Assembly (NCBI RefSeq): GCF_015207065.1
Contig: NZ_JADEXP010000022.1
Span: 1 to 36,073 of the forward strand
Direction of reading: 5' to 3'
Source of the DNA: Leptolyngbya cf. ectocarpi LEGE 11479
GTDB taxonomy: Bacteria > Cyanobacteriota > Cyanobacteriia > Phormidesmidales > Phormidesmidaceae
DNA: 36,073 nt
Below are positions 17,881 to 25,501 of the stretch, one piece after another. The position numbers and the translations under genes were made by a program. The stretch's first letter is position 1. Each line of letters begins with the position of its first letter. Below the pieces are notes generated by a model, which had not been told where the DNA came from, did no database searches, and saw nothing but the letters and a program-made list of their open reading frames with translations.

Positions 17881-18189
17881 TTAATCGCGATAATATCGCT
17901 GCTCAAGCCAATCCCTCGCTTCAGCTTCAGAGAGCCAGCCTGAGTGCTGCTGCGTTGTTGGATCATAAATGGTGTAGGAGATGGTGCCGTTGCGATCGCA
18001 TCGCTGGCTAACCGTAGGCTCAGACGAACCGGTAGCAAACTTAACAAGAGATTTCCAAAACGCATCTAGAGCCAGGGCCTGGGTAAGACGCTGCCACCGA
18101 CCTTGGCCACCAGAGTTTTGCTGAGGAGATGATGGCTCATCCGGCTGTAAAAGAATATAGGGCTGAGATAACGTCCGCTGGAATTTCAT
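17881..18189 (-). CDS. Conserved hypothetical protein, 102 aa
   Basis: The start is set at ATG 18189 (MKFQRTLSQPYILLQ) because a strong ribosome binding site, GGAGG, lies nine bases before it; the longer frame from 18222 lacks one. No family is recognised. The first half is polar with a helix (WQRLTQALALDAFWKSLVKF). The second half looks like a small beta-sheet domain (ISYTIYDPTTQQ) ending in an aromatic helix (AEARDWLEQRYYR). No signal peptide or membrane segment. Confidence 0.72.
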   Translation of the reverse strand: MKFQRTLSQPYILLQPDEPSSPQQNSGGQGRWQRLTQALALDAFWKSLVKFATGSSEPTVSQRCDRNGTISYTIYDPTTQQHSGWLSEAEARDWLEQRYYRD

Positions 18190-18300
18190 ACTATTCGCCT
18201 CCATCCAATGCGGAGTATTCATCTACTGCCGCCGTACATAGAAGTATTTTTGCGAAAAAATTTTGATCAGAACAGAGCCAGTTGCGCTAAATTGTTATGG

Positions 18301-18352
18301 GTACAGTTCGAACAACTTAAACTGTACTGGCACTTTATTCGCTCAACTGTAC
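18301..18352 (+). promoter_or_regulatory. Putative operator of the MocR regulator: three AACTGTAC-type sites
   Basis: GTACAGTT at 18301-18308 is the inverse of AACTGTAC, which is repeated at 18320-18327 and 18345-18352 (direct repeats 25 bp apart). One inverted plus two direct half-sites upstream of the regulator's own start is the kind of operator described for MocR/PdxR proteins, where a dimer binds direct repeats. The sites lie 54-105 bp before ATG 18406. Autoregulation is inference. Confidence 0.65.
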
Positions 18353-18405
18353 AGGTGTGCCCTGAACTTAGATGTGTCTAGATTTGCTTAGAGAGGAGAT
18401 TCTCC

Positions 18406-19887
18406 ATGGCCGTTCAACAGCTCTCTACTTTGTCCCTGCTAACAACAGCAACCGACCAAACCCTCTATGAGCAGGTGGCAGACCGGATTCAGTCCCTCAT
18501 TCGTGAAGGCATCCTGGCACCGGGCGATCGCTTGCCTTCCGTACGCAAACTTAAGCGACAGCTCTCGGTCAGCATGTCCACCGTCCTCGAAGCCTATCGC
18601 CTTTTGGAAGATCGCGGCATCATCACGGCTCGGCCCCAGTCAGGTTATTACGTCAAAGCGACAGCGCTTGCCCTCCCGGATGAACCGTCCCAATCTGCCC
18701 CACCACCTCAGGTGCGGCCCGTGGATATTTCTCTCATGCTGCGACTGCTGCGTACGGCCCAATCGCCTGAGGTCATTCAGCTGGGTGCGGCAGTGCCTGG
18801 TGTAGAGCATTTTCCACTCAATACCTTGAACCGTTTGGTCGGGCAGGTAATGCGGGCCGATCCGATGGCGGTTCATTCCTATAACACCGTACCGGGCTGT
18901 GAACCGCTGCGTCGAGAGGTGGCCAAACGCATGATCAATGCGGGTTGTTCTGTTGCACCGAATAACATTATCGCCACAGCGGGAACTACAGAGGCTTACT
19001 ACCTAGCATTACGCACCGTTACCCAGCCAGGGGACACGGTGGTGATTGAGTCGCCCTCGTACTACGCGGTGCTAGAAGCGATGAATTCTTTAGGATTGAA
19101 TGCCCTGGAATTACCCACCCATCCACGGGATGGCATTTCTTTGAATGCCCTAGAGGCCGCTTTGGAGAATCAATCGGTGGCAGCTTGTTTCTTGGTATCG
19201 AACTTTAGCAATCCCATTGGCAGCTGCATGGACGATAACAAGAAAAAGAAACTGGTTGACTTACTCAATCAGTACGATGTGCCGTTGATTGAAGATGATG
19301 TTTATGGAGATCTCAACTTTGAAGGCGAGCGACCCAAGGCAATCAAGGCCTTTGATACAGAGGGACGGGTAATATACTGTTCATCGGTGAGTAAAACTCT
19401 CTCTCCTGGATTACGGGTGGGCTGGTGTATTCCGGGACGTTATCACCAACAAATAGAACATCTCAAAGTTGTTGTTAGCCATATGACGGCGACGGCTCCC
19501 CAGCTAGCGGTGGCTGCTTTTTTTGCCAATGGAGGCTATGACCGCCACTTACGCCATTTACGCCGCGCCTATCAACAACAAATGAACCAGATGTTTCAGG
19601 CGATTCTCAACTACTTTCCGTCAGAGACGCGGGTGACGCAGCCCGCCGGGGGACATATCCTCTGGGTTGAAATTACCGGTGGTTTCGATGCCCTAGAACT
19701 GTTTGAAAAGGCGATTCAACATCACATCAGTATTGCCCCAGGGCCGATGTTTTCAGCCTCGAACGGATATCAAAATTGTTTTCGTTTGAATGCGGGGCTC
19801 CCCTGGTCGGACGATATTGAGCAGGCGATGAAAACCTTGGGCGATCTGGCGAAAAAGCAGCTGGCCCGTAAGATTTTGGCAGACTAG
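18406..19887 (+). CDS. MocR-type regulator: GntR DNA-binding domain fused to fold-type I aminotransferase
   Basis: 493 aa. Residues ~15-85 are a GntR winged helix (LYEQVADRIQSLIREGIL, PGDRLPSVRKLKRQLSVS, STVLEAYRLLEDRG). Residues ~130-480 are an aspartate-aminotransferase fold: TAGTTEAYYLALR, ESPSYYAVLEA, SNFSNPIG, and the PLP-binding lysine Lys330 in SSVSKTLSPGLRVGW. Such proteins sense PLP or an amino-acid adduct and control vitamin B6, GABA or taurine-type genes. No target gene is obvious here, as the next gene is convergent ccmP only two bases away. A ribosome binding site (GAGGAG) precedes the ATG. Confidence 0.92.
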   Translation: MAVQQLSTLSLLTTATDQTLYEQVADRIQSLIREGILAPGDRLPSVRKLKRQLSVSMSTVLEAYRLLEDRGIITARPQSGYYVKATALALPDEPSQSAPPPQVRPVDISLMLRLLRTAQSPEVIQLGAAVPGVEHFPLNTLNRLVGQVMRADPMAVHSYNTVPGCEPLRREVAKRMINAGCSVAPNNIIATAGTTEAYYLALRTVTQPGDTVVIESPSYYAVLEAMNSLGLNALELPTHPRDGISLNALEAALENQSVAACFLVSNFSNPIGSCMDDNKKKKLVDLLNQYDVPLIEDDVYGDLNFEGERPKAIKAFDTEGRVIYCSSVSKTLSPGLRVGWCIPGRYHQQIEHLKVVVSHMTATAPQLAVAAFFANGGYDRHLRHLRRAYQQQMNQMFQAILNYFPSETRVTQPAGGHILWVEITGGFDALELFEKAIQHHISIAPGPMFSASNGYQNCFRLNAGLPWSDDIEQAMKTLGDLAKKQLARKILAD

Positions 19888-19889
19888 TG

Positions 19890-20528
19890 CTACTCGAGTT
19901 GGAGGGCGTTGCGATCGCGACCCGGCACATTCTCCAAACAATCCTCCACCCCTCGCGCCGCCGCCAAAATATCCCGTTCGGCTCCCCCCAGATATAGGCG
20001 GCCAAAGCTACCAATGGACGAAATTTGCAGAATATTGATATTAGCCGCCTTCTCAGCTTCGTTGGCAGCTAGGGATGCATAGGCCGCCGGTTCTACTTCC
20101 ATTACATACAAGGTCTGCCCGGCCAAAATCATATTGCCGCGACGGGTGCGGTTGATTAGCTGGACGTGGTGCGGGTCTAGATTACGGATTACCTGGCTCG
20201 ATACCATGCGCGGTTTTAAGCGATCGCGCATCTTGACGCCGAGGGTATCTAAGATAGCCTGTCCGGCTGCTTTAACTTCCCCCTGACTACTCGAGTGAAT
20301 TTCCAGCAGGCCGTACAGGCGCTCTACCATCTGCACACCGGGGGTCACCACAGCTGCCTTGAGCGCTACGTCCGTAATGCGGTTAATCTCAATCCCTGGC
20401 GAAATCTCAATCCATAGAGAGGCATCGCCTGGAAGCGGCAGAAAGCCAAGAGAAACGCTGCCCATAAAAGCAGCGTGCTGCTGTTGCAGATTATCAATAT
20501 ATACGTAGCTACGAAGTTCTACACCCAA
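19890..20528 (-). CDS. ccmP: Carboxysome shell protein CcmP (tandem BMC domains)
   Basis: 212 aa with two bacterial-microcompartment domains. The opening ([14 protein letters not shown]), the [20 protein letters not shown] segment, IEIN/ALKAAVV and the C-terminal [10 protein letters not shown] match CcmP, the stacked double-trimer shell protein thought to gate passage of larger metabolites such as RuBP and 3-PGA into the beta-carboxysome. The start codon is TTG at 20528; no ATG or GTG gives the conserved N terminus. Upstream, TATAAA-like and TTACCT elements and competing short repeats (CCTGACG/CGTCAGG, 20549-20577) crowd the start. It stands alone, convergent with the MocR gene, as satellite ccm genes often do. 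Confidence 0.93.
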   Translation of the reverse strand: MGVELRSYVYIDNLQQQHAAFMGSVSLGFLPLPGDASLWIEISPGIEINRITDVALKAAVVTPGVQMVERLYGLLEIHSSSQGEVKAAGQAILDTLGVKMRDRLKPRMVSSQVIRNLDPHHVQLINRTRRGNMILAGQTLYVMEVEPAAYASLAANEAEKAANINILQISSIGSFGRLYLGGAERDILAAARGVEDCLENVPGRDRNALQLE

Positions 20529-20685
20529 GGCCGCTTTACAATTTATAACCTGACGATCTTATCAGGTAACCGTCAGGCAACAGCGTATTGAGCAGCCGGT
20601 CAATCGATATGAGCTATGGTGCAGATTATGTAGAAGGTTAAAATATTTATGCGGAGACCGAACTGTAAGTCTGGAGTCGTCAAGC

Positions 20686-20928
20686 ATGGAGAGCATTAAG
20701 GTACGGCAGCGAGTAGGGCCAGATGGCATTCTCTATCTTGAAATTCCGGTTGGCTTGACGGATAGGGACATGGACGTCATGGTTATTTATCAGCCAGCGC
20801 AGGTTTTGATAAATAAGACAACTTCCTTAGAACAGCTATATGGTATCTGTGCAGATGACCCGATTGGCATTGATGAGCAGGGCGTTTCAGAGGCACTTGA
20901 TGACGATCTAGCAGGGGCATTTGATTAG
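20686..20928 (+). CDS. Antitoxin of VapC-type pair
   Basis: 80 aa. The N-terminal half (IKVRQRVGPDGILYLEIPVGL) resembles the small beta-barrel start of AbrB/MazE-like or cyanobacterial VapB antitoxins; the C-terminal half is acidic (DDDLAGAFD). It precedes the PIN toxin by two bases, which is the strongest evidence for its role. Confidence 0.8.
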   Translation: MESIKVRQRVGPDGILYLEIPVGLTDRDMDVMVIYQPAQVLINKTTSLEQLYGICADDPIGIDEQGVSEALDDDLAGAFD

Positions 20929-20930
20929 GG

Positions 20931-21338
20931 ATGCGCTATCTGCTGGACACCAATGTTTGTGTAGTGTATCTGAACGGTCGATCCGCTGCGGTTCGAGATC
21001 GATTACTGACAACGTCTATTGAGGAGATAACAGTCTGTTCAGTGGTGAAAGCTGAGCTATTTTATGGGGCGATGCGCAGTAATAATCCGTCTCGAACGTT
21101 AGAGCGACAGCAAGAGTTTTTGAGGCAGTTTGTCTCATTACCATTTGAGGATAAGGCGGCAAACTCATTTGGAAAGATTCGGGCACAGCTTGCAAGAGCA
21201 GGAACTCCTATTGGAGCTTATGATTTGCAGATCGCGGCGATTGCATTGGTGAATGATTTGACTTTAGTTACGCATAATACGCGAGAGTTTGAGCGAGTCG
21301 AGGGGTTGCAGATTGATGATTGGGAGGTTGAGAGTTGA
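20931..21338 (+). CDS. vapC: PIN-domain toxin, VapC/FitB family
   Basis: 135 aa RNase toxin. Acidic active-site residues are in place: Asp6 (YLLDTNVCVVYLNG), Glu42 (SVVKAELFYGA), Asp98 (IGAYDLQIAAIAL), with the later THNTREFERV motif giving the last site. It appears intact, unlike the VapC copy at 5338. It cleaves RNA (often tRNA) when the antitoxin is lost. It forms a two-gene operon with the antitoxin just upstream. Confidence 0.93.
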   Translation: MRYLLDTNVCVVYLNGRSAAVRDRLLTTSIEEITVCSVVKAELFYGAMRSNNPSRTLERQQEFLRQFVSLPFEDKAANSFGKIRAQLARAGTPIGAYDLQIAAIALVNDLTLVTHNTREFERVEGLQIDDWEVES

Positions 21339-21501
21339 GTCTGCTTCCGTCTCAGTGGACAATGACTACCTTGAAAATTATTTCTTGCTATCCCAACCAG
21401 GCATACTAGAGTTTCCCCAAGTTTGGGAGGGACAAATCTCCCCCCCAGATATCTCGAGTTTGGGAGGCTGAACACCCGTTAGCCCCTTTGCAGAATGAGG
21501 C

Positions 21502-21747
21502 CTAATCTACCCTGACTCGTTTGGTCAGAATTGCCATCATCTCATTGGGTCGTCCGGTGGGTAGTGGCTTGCTCCAGTCATTGGGCTCAGCATAGTGGAG
21601 CTTATGGAGCAGCGTAATGGTGTTACGAATGGCGATCAGACTGCCAAATAGGGTGTGGTTGACGTTTTCGTATTGATACTCGGGTAGCGATGGAACGATA
21701 GGCGGAACGTTGGGCGCGCCTGCGCCCTGGTTATCGTCTCTAAACAT
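21502..21747 (-). CDS. Small conserved protein, cassette copy B (81 aa)
   Basis: Paralogue of the 4090 and 30674 proteins, closest to the latter. Start at ATG 21747 (MFRDDNQGAGAP), where all three copies align and where GGAG lies upstream; the frame is open further but the extension is leader RNA. The invariant part reads HTLFGSL, AEPNDWSKPLPTGRPNE, MAILTKRV and terminal VD. Copies B and C share a Pro-rich N-terminal segment (VPSLPEYQYENxNH pattern) that copy A replaces with different sequence. Function unknown. Confidence 0.8.
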   Translation of the reverse strand: MFRDDNQGAGAPNVPPIVPSLPEYQYENVNHTLFGSLIAIRNTITLLHKLHYAEPNDWSKPLPTGRPNEMMAILTKRVRVD

Positions 21748-22001
21748 GGGATCTGGTCTCCAGATACGGTACATGCCTCCTGGGGCGATCCGATGTGGAT
21801 GCCCAGGAGGCTGGAGCCAGAACCCAATACCCAGCGGCTCCTCAGAAATTTTGCAAAGCGGAGCTACTGAGCCATAATAGCCAAAGCGTCCAGGATTGCG
21901 CCGTAATCCGGGAGGTTAGCTGTCAGCAAGGTGTTTGCGCACCTGCTGGCAGTGCCAAATATTGAGTTCTGAAGTCAGGCAGCGATAGATATCACGAGCC
22001 T
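21748..22001 (-). ncRNA. Structured 5' leader RNA of cassette copy B
   Basis: About 254 nt. Stems in plus coordinates: 21748-21756 with 21817-21825 (one mismatch, beside the start codon); 21837-21841 with 21860-21864 plus outer CAG/CTG; GGATT with AATCC near 21893-21910; 21922-21933 with 21940-21950. The loop beside the ribosome binding site carries an extra perfect 10-bp hairpin (21775-21784 with 21802-21811) absent from copies A and C. Removing it brings the length to about 217 nt, close to 210 and 216 in the others. This modular insertion inside a loop fits a folded RNA. Confidence 0.68.
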
Positions 22002-22007
22002 AAAAAG

Positions 22008-22037
22008 AACATACGACCTATGGATAGTCGACGTCAA
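22008..22037 (-). promoter_or_regulatory. Sigma-70-type promoter of cassette copy B
   Basis: Minus-strand TTGACG (22032-22037), 18-nt spacer, TATGTT (22008-22013). It matches copy C almost base for base. Similarity to copy C ends just upstream of the -35 box, marking the edge of the cassette. Confidence 0.72.
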
Positions 22038-22146
22038 GTAACGGATTGTGACTATCATACGGAAGCAAAAGTAGGGATGTGATTGATACGCTTAACCCGA
22101 CGGCTTTTCCAGTTTGGTCTCAATCTTGGCAAGAAAATAACTGCAT

Positions 22147-22773
22147 ATGAACCCTGCTTCCATCAAATATCTGCTTAACCAAGCGGAGTTATTGCACCAA
22201 CAAGATCCCCCAAACGCCGGATCGATATACACAGCGTTTACAACTAGCTGGATCGCTTGGGAGGCCTTACGAACACGGTTTATTCGAGTTGTTATTCATC
22301 AGAAGGGTTGGTTACTCAAAGACGCTGATAAAGTACTCGCGAAATGTCATATTAGTAGTACGAAAAAGGCAAAAGATGTATTGATTCGACTAGGCGTAAA
22401 AGATCCGTATCAGTGGTCAGGTCAATCTGGAAAAGTATGGCGAGCGCTGAGTGAAATCGAGCCATTACGCCACCGACTGATTCATGGATTTAAATCGGTA
22501 GACCCAGCTCGCATACAAGCCGCTACCGAGATAGTAATTTATGCGGTCAAGAATCATGACTGGCTGAGCGATGTACCGCTGGTAGATCCGCCTGAAAAGC
22601 GAAGTGTTGTAGGTCCTATTCTCACCCCTTGTCACTCGTCCAAGAAAACCCATGATCGAACATTAGACGAACTTGCCCAAATCATGGGTGTTTCTGTGAC
22701 TGATGGACAATCTTCAATTCCAAGTATGGAAAGGCTCGAGAGCCTGACCCAAAAAATCTGCATAGATAAATAA
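22147..22773 (+). CDS. HEPN-like hypothetical protein
   Basis: 208 aa, mostly helical. The segment PLRHRLIHGF gives an R-X4-H motif, the signature of HEPN RNase domains, set after a helical region with a polar face (YTAFTTSWIAWEALRTRF). HEPN proteins act as RNA-cleaving toxins or abortive-infection effectors, but some are inactive. No MNT-type nucleotidyltransferase partner is adjacent. The C-terminal ~60 residues are unrelated and may be regulatory. No good ribosome binding site is seen before ATG 22147. The assignment rests on the motif and helical pattern only. Confidence 0.6.
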   Translation: MNPASIKYLLNQAELLHQQDPPNAGSIYTAFTTSWIAWEALRTRFIRVVIHQKGWLLKDADKVLAKCHISSTKKAKDVLIRLGVKDPYQWSGQSGKVWRALSEIEPLRHRLIHGFKSVDPARIQAATEIVIYAVKNHDWLSDVPLVDPPEKRSVVGPILTPCHSSKKTHDRTLDELAQIMGVSVTDGQSSIPSMERLESLTQKICIDK

Positions 22774-22878
22774 CAGGGTTGTTCTCTCACGATGCTGTAC
22801 ACTCTCCGTAACGAGAGTCTTCGCGAATATTTGCATTTTTTCAGGAACTGACTCGACAATCAAATACCCGTAAATCGA

Positions 22879-22928
22879 GTTTTGACTTTGCTCAACTTTC
22901 AAAGCTGGACGGTTGAGCAAAGTCGAAC
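22879..22928. repeat. Degenerate TCGACTCCGCTC-family inverted repeat beside a broken toxin
   Basis: GTTTTGACTTTGCTCAAC (22879-22896) pairs with 22912-22928 with one mismatch or wobble. The core has changed from CTCCGCTC to CTTTGCTC on one arm and in parallel on the other, so pairing is kept. Its right edge touches the stop codon (22928-22930) of the toxin remnant. Confidence 0.8.
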
Positions 22929-23139
22929 TAAGTTATCGGCAGAAAATCAATTCGATCCTGATACTCATCTTCAAATGAGGCATCAGCAATGAGAAGTAAC
23001 TCTTCAAGATTCTCACCTACGCTCAGCTTAGCATTCAATATTAAGATTCCTGGAATGTGACGTCCTTGAGCAAGATGATCATTCAGGTGAACAGGCATAG
23101 ATTTGCGATATTTTCGTCCATAAGATAACTGAGAGCCAT
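22928..23139 (-). pseudogene. DUF5615-type PIN-like toxin with internal deletion
   Basis: Not an uninterrupted ORF. From ATG 23139 (overlapping the antitoxin stop as TAATG) the first codons read MALSYLMDENI, the usual N terminus of DUF5615 toxins. The frame then hits a stop after seven more codons. In another frame the C-terminal half is intact: MPVHLNDHLAQGRHIPGILI, ENLEELLLIADASFEDEY and DFLPIT, ending TAG at 22928. About 45-50 central codons, including the expected second catalytic region, are missing. The parts and their order are clear; the size of the deletion is estimated from memory of the family. Confidence 0.8.
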
Positions 23140-23465
23140 TATGCTATCTTATCGGCCTCTCTTTCAGCCCTTAATTTGCGCAGTTTTTCTGCAACCGGGG
23201 GTGGATTTCGCCGTTGTTCTTCTCGCATTTGCTCGGCCCAATCCAACCAGTCTGTCATATAAGCATCAACAGATTCCTTATGGTGCAAATAATACAGAAT
23301 TGTGGCGTAAACTTGTTCCAGATTAAGGGATGGGTAAATACTGGCAATCTCCTCTGGCGTGCGGTTACGGAAGAGGTAGTCAAACAGAATTGTCTCAATT
23401 CCAATCCGGGTTCCTTTGAGCCGAATATCATCAGCCCAAAAATCAAAATAATCCTTGAGTTGCAT
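23139..23465 (-). CDS. DUF433-family antitoxin
   Basis: 108 aa from ATG 23465, chosen because GGGAGG lies eight bases before it. The pattern IRLKGTRIGIETILFDYLFRN, TPEEIASIYPSLNLEQVYATILYYLHH is the DUF433 winged-helix fold that pairs with PIN-like toxins. The C-terminal charged helix (EQRRNPPPVAEKLRKLRAER) is the expected toxin-binding tail. Its toxin partner downstream is deleted internally, leaving this gene as an orphan antitoxin, possibly an anti-addiction or purely regulatory gene. Confidence 0.87.
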   Translation of the reverse strand: MQLKDYFDFWADDIRLKGTRIGIETILFDYLFRNRTPEEIASIYPSLNLEQVYATILYYLHHKESVDAYMTDWLDWAEQMREEQRRNPPPVAEKLRKLRAEREADKIA

Positions 23466-23640
23466 AGCTGACCTCCCTAAGAGCTTGAGAATCCTATTGC
23501 ATTGAGCACATGAAACTATTGAAATCGGTCTTGTAACGCGCTTAAGATCTTTGGGGAACAAGATTCATAAGGCTCTATTTTTTGTTCGTACAGGCGTTCC
23601 ATGACAACCTCTGCAGCTTATAAAATTCCTATCCATTAGC

Positions 23641-24795
23641 TCACATTAACGATAGCTGATCGCTGTCATCATCAGATTCTGGTTTGACATCTGACTTAAA
23701 CACTAATGTGGGACGATCAGGAACCTCATAGCCCAAGTGTCGCCAGGCGGCTGGAGTGGCAATGCGGCCCCTGGGTGTGCGTTGCAAATAGCCAATTTGC
23801 AGCAGATAGGGCTCATACACCTCTTCAATTGTCTGGGCATCTTCACCGGTCGCCGCCGCCATGGTGTCTAGCCCCACCGGACCACCGTTAAAGTTTTCAA
23901 TCATCACGGAAAGCAGCCGTCGGTCGGTCCAATCCAGTCCACACGGATCCACATTAAACAACTCCAACGCATCGCCTGCAATTTGCTCGGTAATCGGACC
24001 TGAGGCTTTTACCTGCACATAGTCTCGCACGCGCTTGAGTAACCGATTGGCAATTCGCGGTGTGCCCCGAGCCCGACGGGCAATTTCCATCGCTCCGGGT
24101 TCCTGGATCTCAGTTTTGAGCACGGTGGCTGTACGCAAAATGATACTGGTCAGCTCATCTAGTTCATAGAACCGCAGCCGCTGGATGAGGCCAAACCGGT
24201 CCCTAAGGGGAGACGTTAGGGCTCCCACCTTAGTCGTCGCTCCCACTAGGGTAAAGGGCTGTAGCGGAATGCTGCGGGTTCTGGCGCTTTGTCCCTTGCC
24301 GATGGTGATATCCAACCGGGAATCTTCCATGGCGGGATACAAAATTTCCTCGGTCACCCGCGATAGCCGATGGATTTCATCAATAAATAGAATATCGCCA
24401 GCTTTGGCATTGACCAACAGGCCTGCAATGTCCCGAGGCCGCTCTAGGGCTGGTGCGGTGGTAATCTTGCAATCCACCTTCATTTCCTGGGCCAAAATTA
24501 GGGCCATGGTGGTTTTGCCTAATCCGGGGGGACCGTAGAGCAGCAAATGATCTAGGGGCTCTTTACGGGATTGCGCTGCTTGAATGGCAATTTGCAGCAC
24601 TTCTTTGAGGGCTTTTTGGCCGATGTAGTCGTCTAGCGTCTGGGGTCGAATGCCGTCGTCATTGCGACTGACCTCATCGGGCCGGGCTTCGGTTTCTAGC
24701 AGCTGGTTTTTAGCTGGTGTAGGCGTTTTGTCAGTCTTCTTAGGCTGCTCGGCTGGTTTGTCCGACTCCGGCTGCTTAGAAGAAATAATTGCCAT
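23641..24795 (-). CDS. ruvB: Holliday junction branch migration DNA helicase RuvB
   Basis: AAA+ motor of the RuvABC complex that moves Holliday junctions during recombination repair. 384 aa, with a ~45-residue Lys/Pro/Glu-rich N-terminal extension common in cyanobacteria. Walker A is GPPGLGKTT (residues 88-96), Walker B FIDEIHRL (~138-144), with sensor/arginine-finger region [20 protein letters not shown] and a C-terminal winged helix ([21 protein letters not shown]). No ruvA or ruvC is adjacent. Confidence 0.97.
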   Translation of the reverse strand: MAIISSKQPESDKPAEQPKKTDKTPTPAKNQLLETEARPDEVSRNDDGIRPQTLDDYIGQKALKEVLQIAIQAAQSRKEPLDHLLLYGPPGLGKTTMALILAQEMKVDCKITTAPALERPRDIAGLLVNAKAGDILFIDEIHRLSRVTEEILYPAMEDSRLDITIGKGQSARTRSIPLQPFTLVGATTKVGALTSPLRDRFGLIQRLRFYELDELTSIILRTATVLKTEIQEPGAMEIARRARGTPRIANRLLKRVRDYVQVKASGPITEQIAGDALELFNVDPCGLDWTDRRLLSVMIENFNGGPVGLDTMAAATGEDAQTIEEVYEPYLLQIGYLQRTPRGRIATPAAWRHLGYEVPDRPTLVFKSDVKPESDDDSDQLSLM

Positions 24796-24879
24796 GGCCC
24801 ATTAAACCCGATCATGTGAACACCTGTGCGTTGCCGATCCTCACAGCACCGGCCAGCCACAACAAATGTACTATATCGT

Positions 24880-25287
24880 TTAATAAATCATCACGCGTCC
24901 GTCGTTAACAATGTGTACTGCACTATCGTTAACAGCGCCGCTGGGTAGTAGCTCAATCTGTAGCGTCCCCGGTTCTGGACGGTGTAGTCGGACTTCTATC
25001 GGGCGCTGGGCCGCTTCCCAAAATACGACGGATAGATCGCCCATGCCAACCTGGGCATCGATGGTGATCATCTGGTCGGGCCACATGCCGTAGGGATGAA
25101 AATCTAAGACGCGCTCTAGACTCACACGGCCACCGGTATGGTTGACCACCTCTAGTTTTACGGCCTGTCCAGGGGCAAATTGGATTTCGTCAGACCCGCA
25201 TCGATAAACGCAGTCAGCCGCTTGGACAGCCGGTGTCGCTATGGCTACGACCAGGACAGAGCTGAGAAAAAGTAACTGTTTAAGCAT
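24880..25287 (-). CDS. Secreted conserved hypothetical protein
   Basis: 135 aa. Residues 1-23 form a clear Sec signal peptide ending in AVQA, with cleavage before ADC. The mature part has two early cysteines (DCVYRCGSDEI) that may form a disulfide and is predicted to be beta-rich (VKLEVVNHTGG, LQIELLPSGAV). A strong GGAGG site precedes the ATG. It resembles small periplasmic/lumenal proteins of cyanobacteria with no assigned role. It is upstream of ruvB on the same strand (84-bp gap). Confidence 0.75.
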   Translation of the reverse strand: MLKQLLFLSSVLVVAIATPAVQAADCVYRCGSDEIQFAPGQAVKLEVVNHTGGRVSLERVLDFHPYGMWPDQMITIDAQVGMGDLSVVFWEAAQRPIEVRLHRPEPGTLQIELLPSGAVNDSAVHIVNDGRVMIY

Positions 25288-25501
25288 AGTAATTCCTCCA
25301 TAGATAGAGGACGACTGGGACTGTCTGTGCGTTCCATTTCAGAATTCCCTAGTTGTGTTGGCGCTAACTGATGCCACGGCCTCTAGAGGCTACTGAATCG
25401 AACGCAGACTCATGGAGAATTTCAGGATGCTGTTTGAAGTGGTCTGCCGCAATGGGAAAAAACTCGTTAAAGTAAAACAATGTAAAGTTTCTAAGGTAGG
25501 T

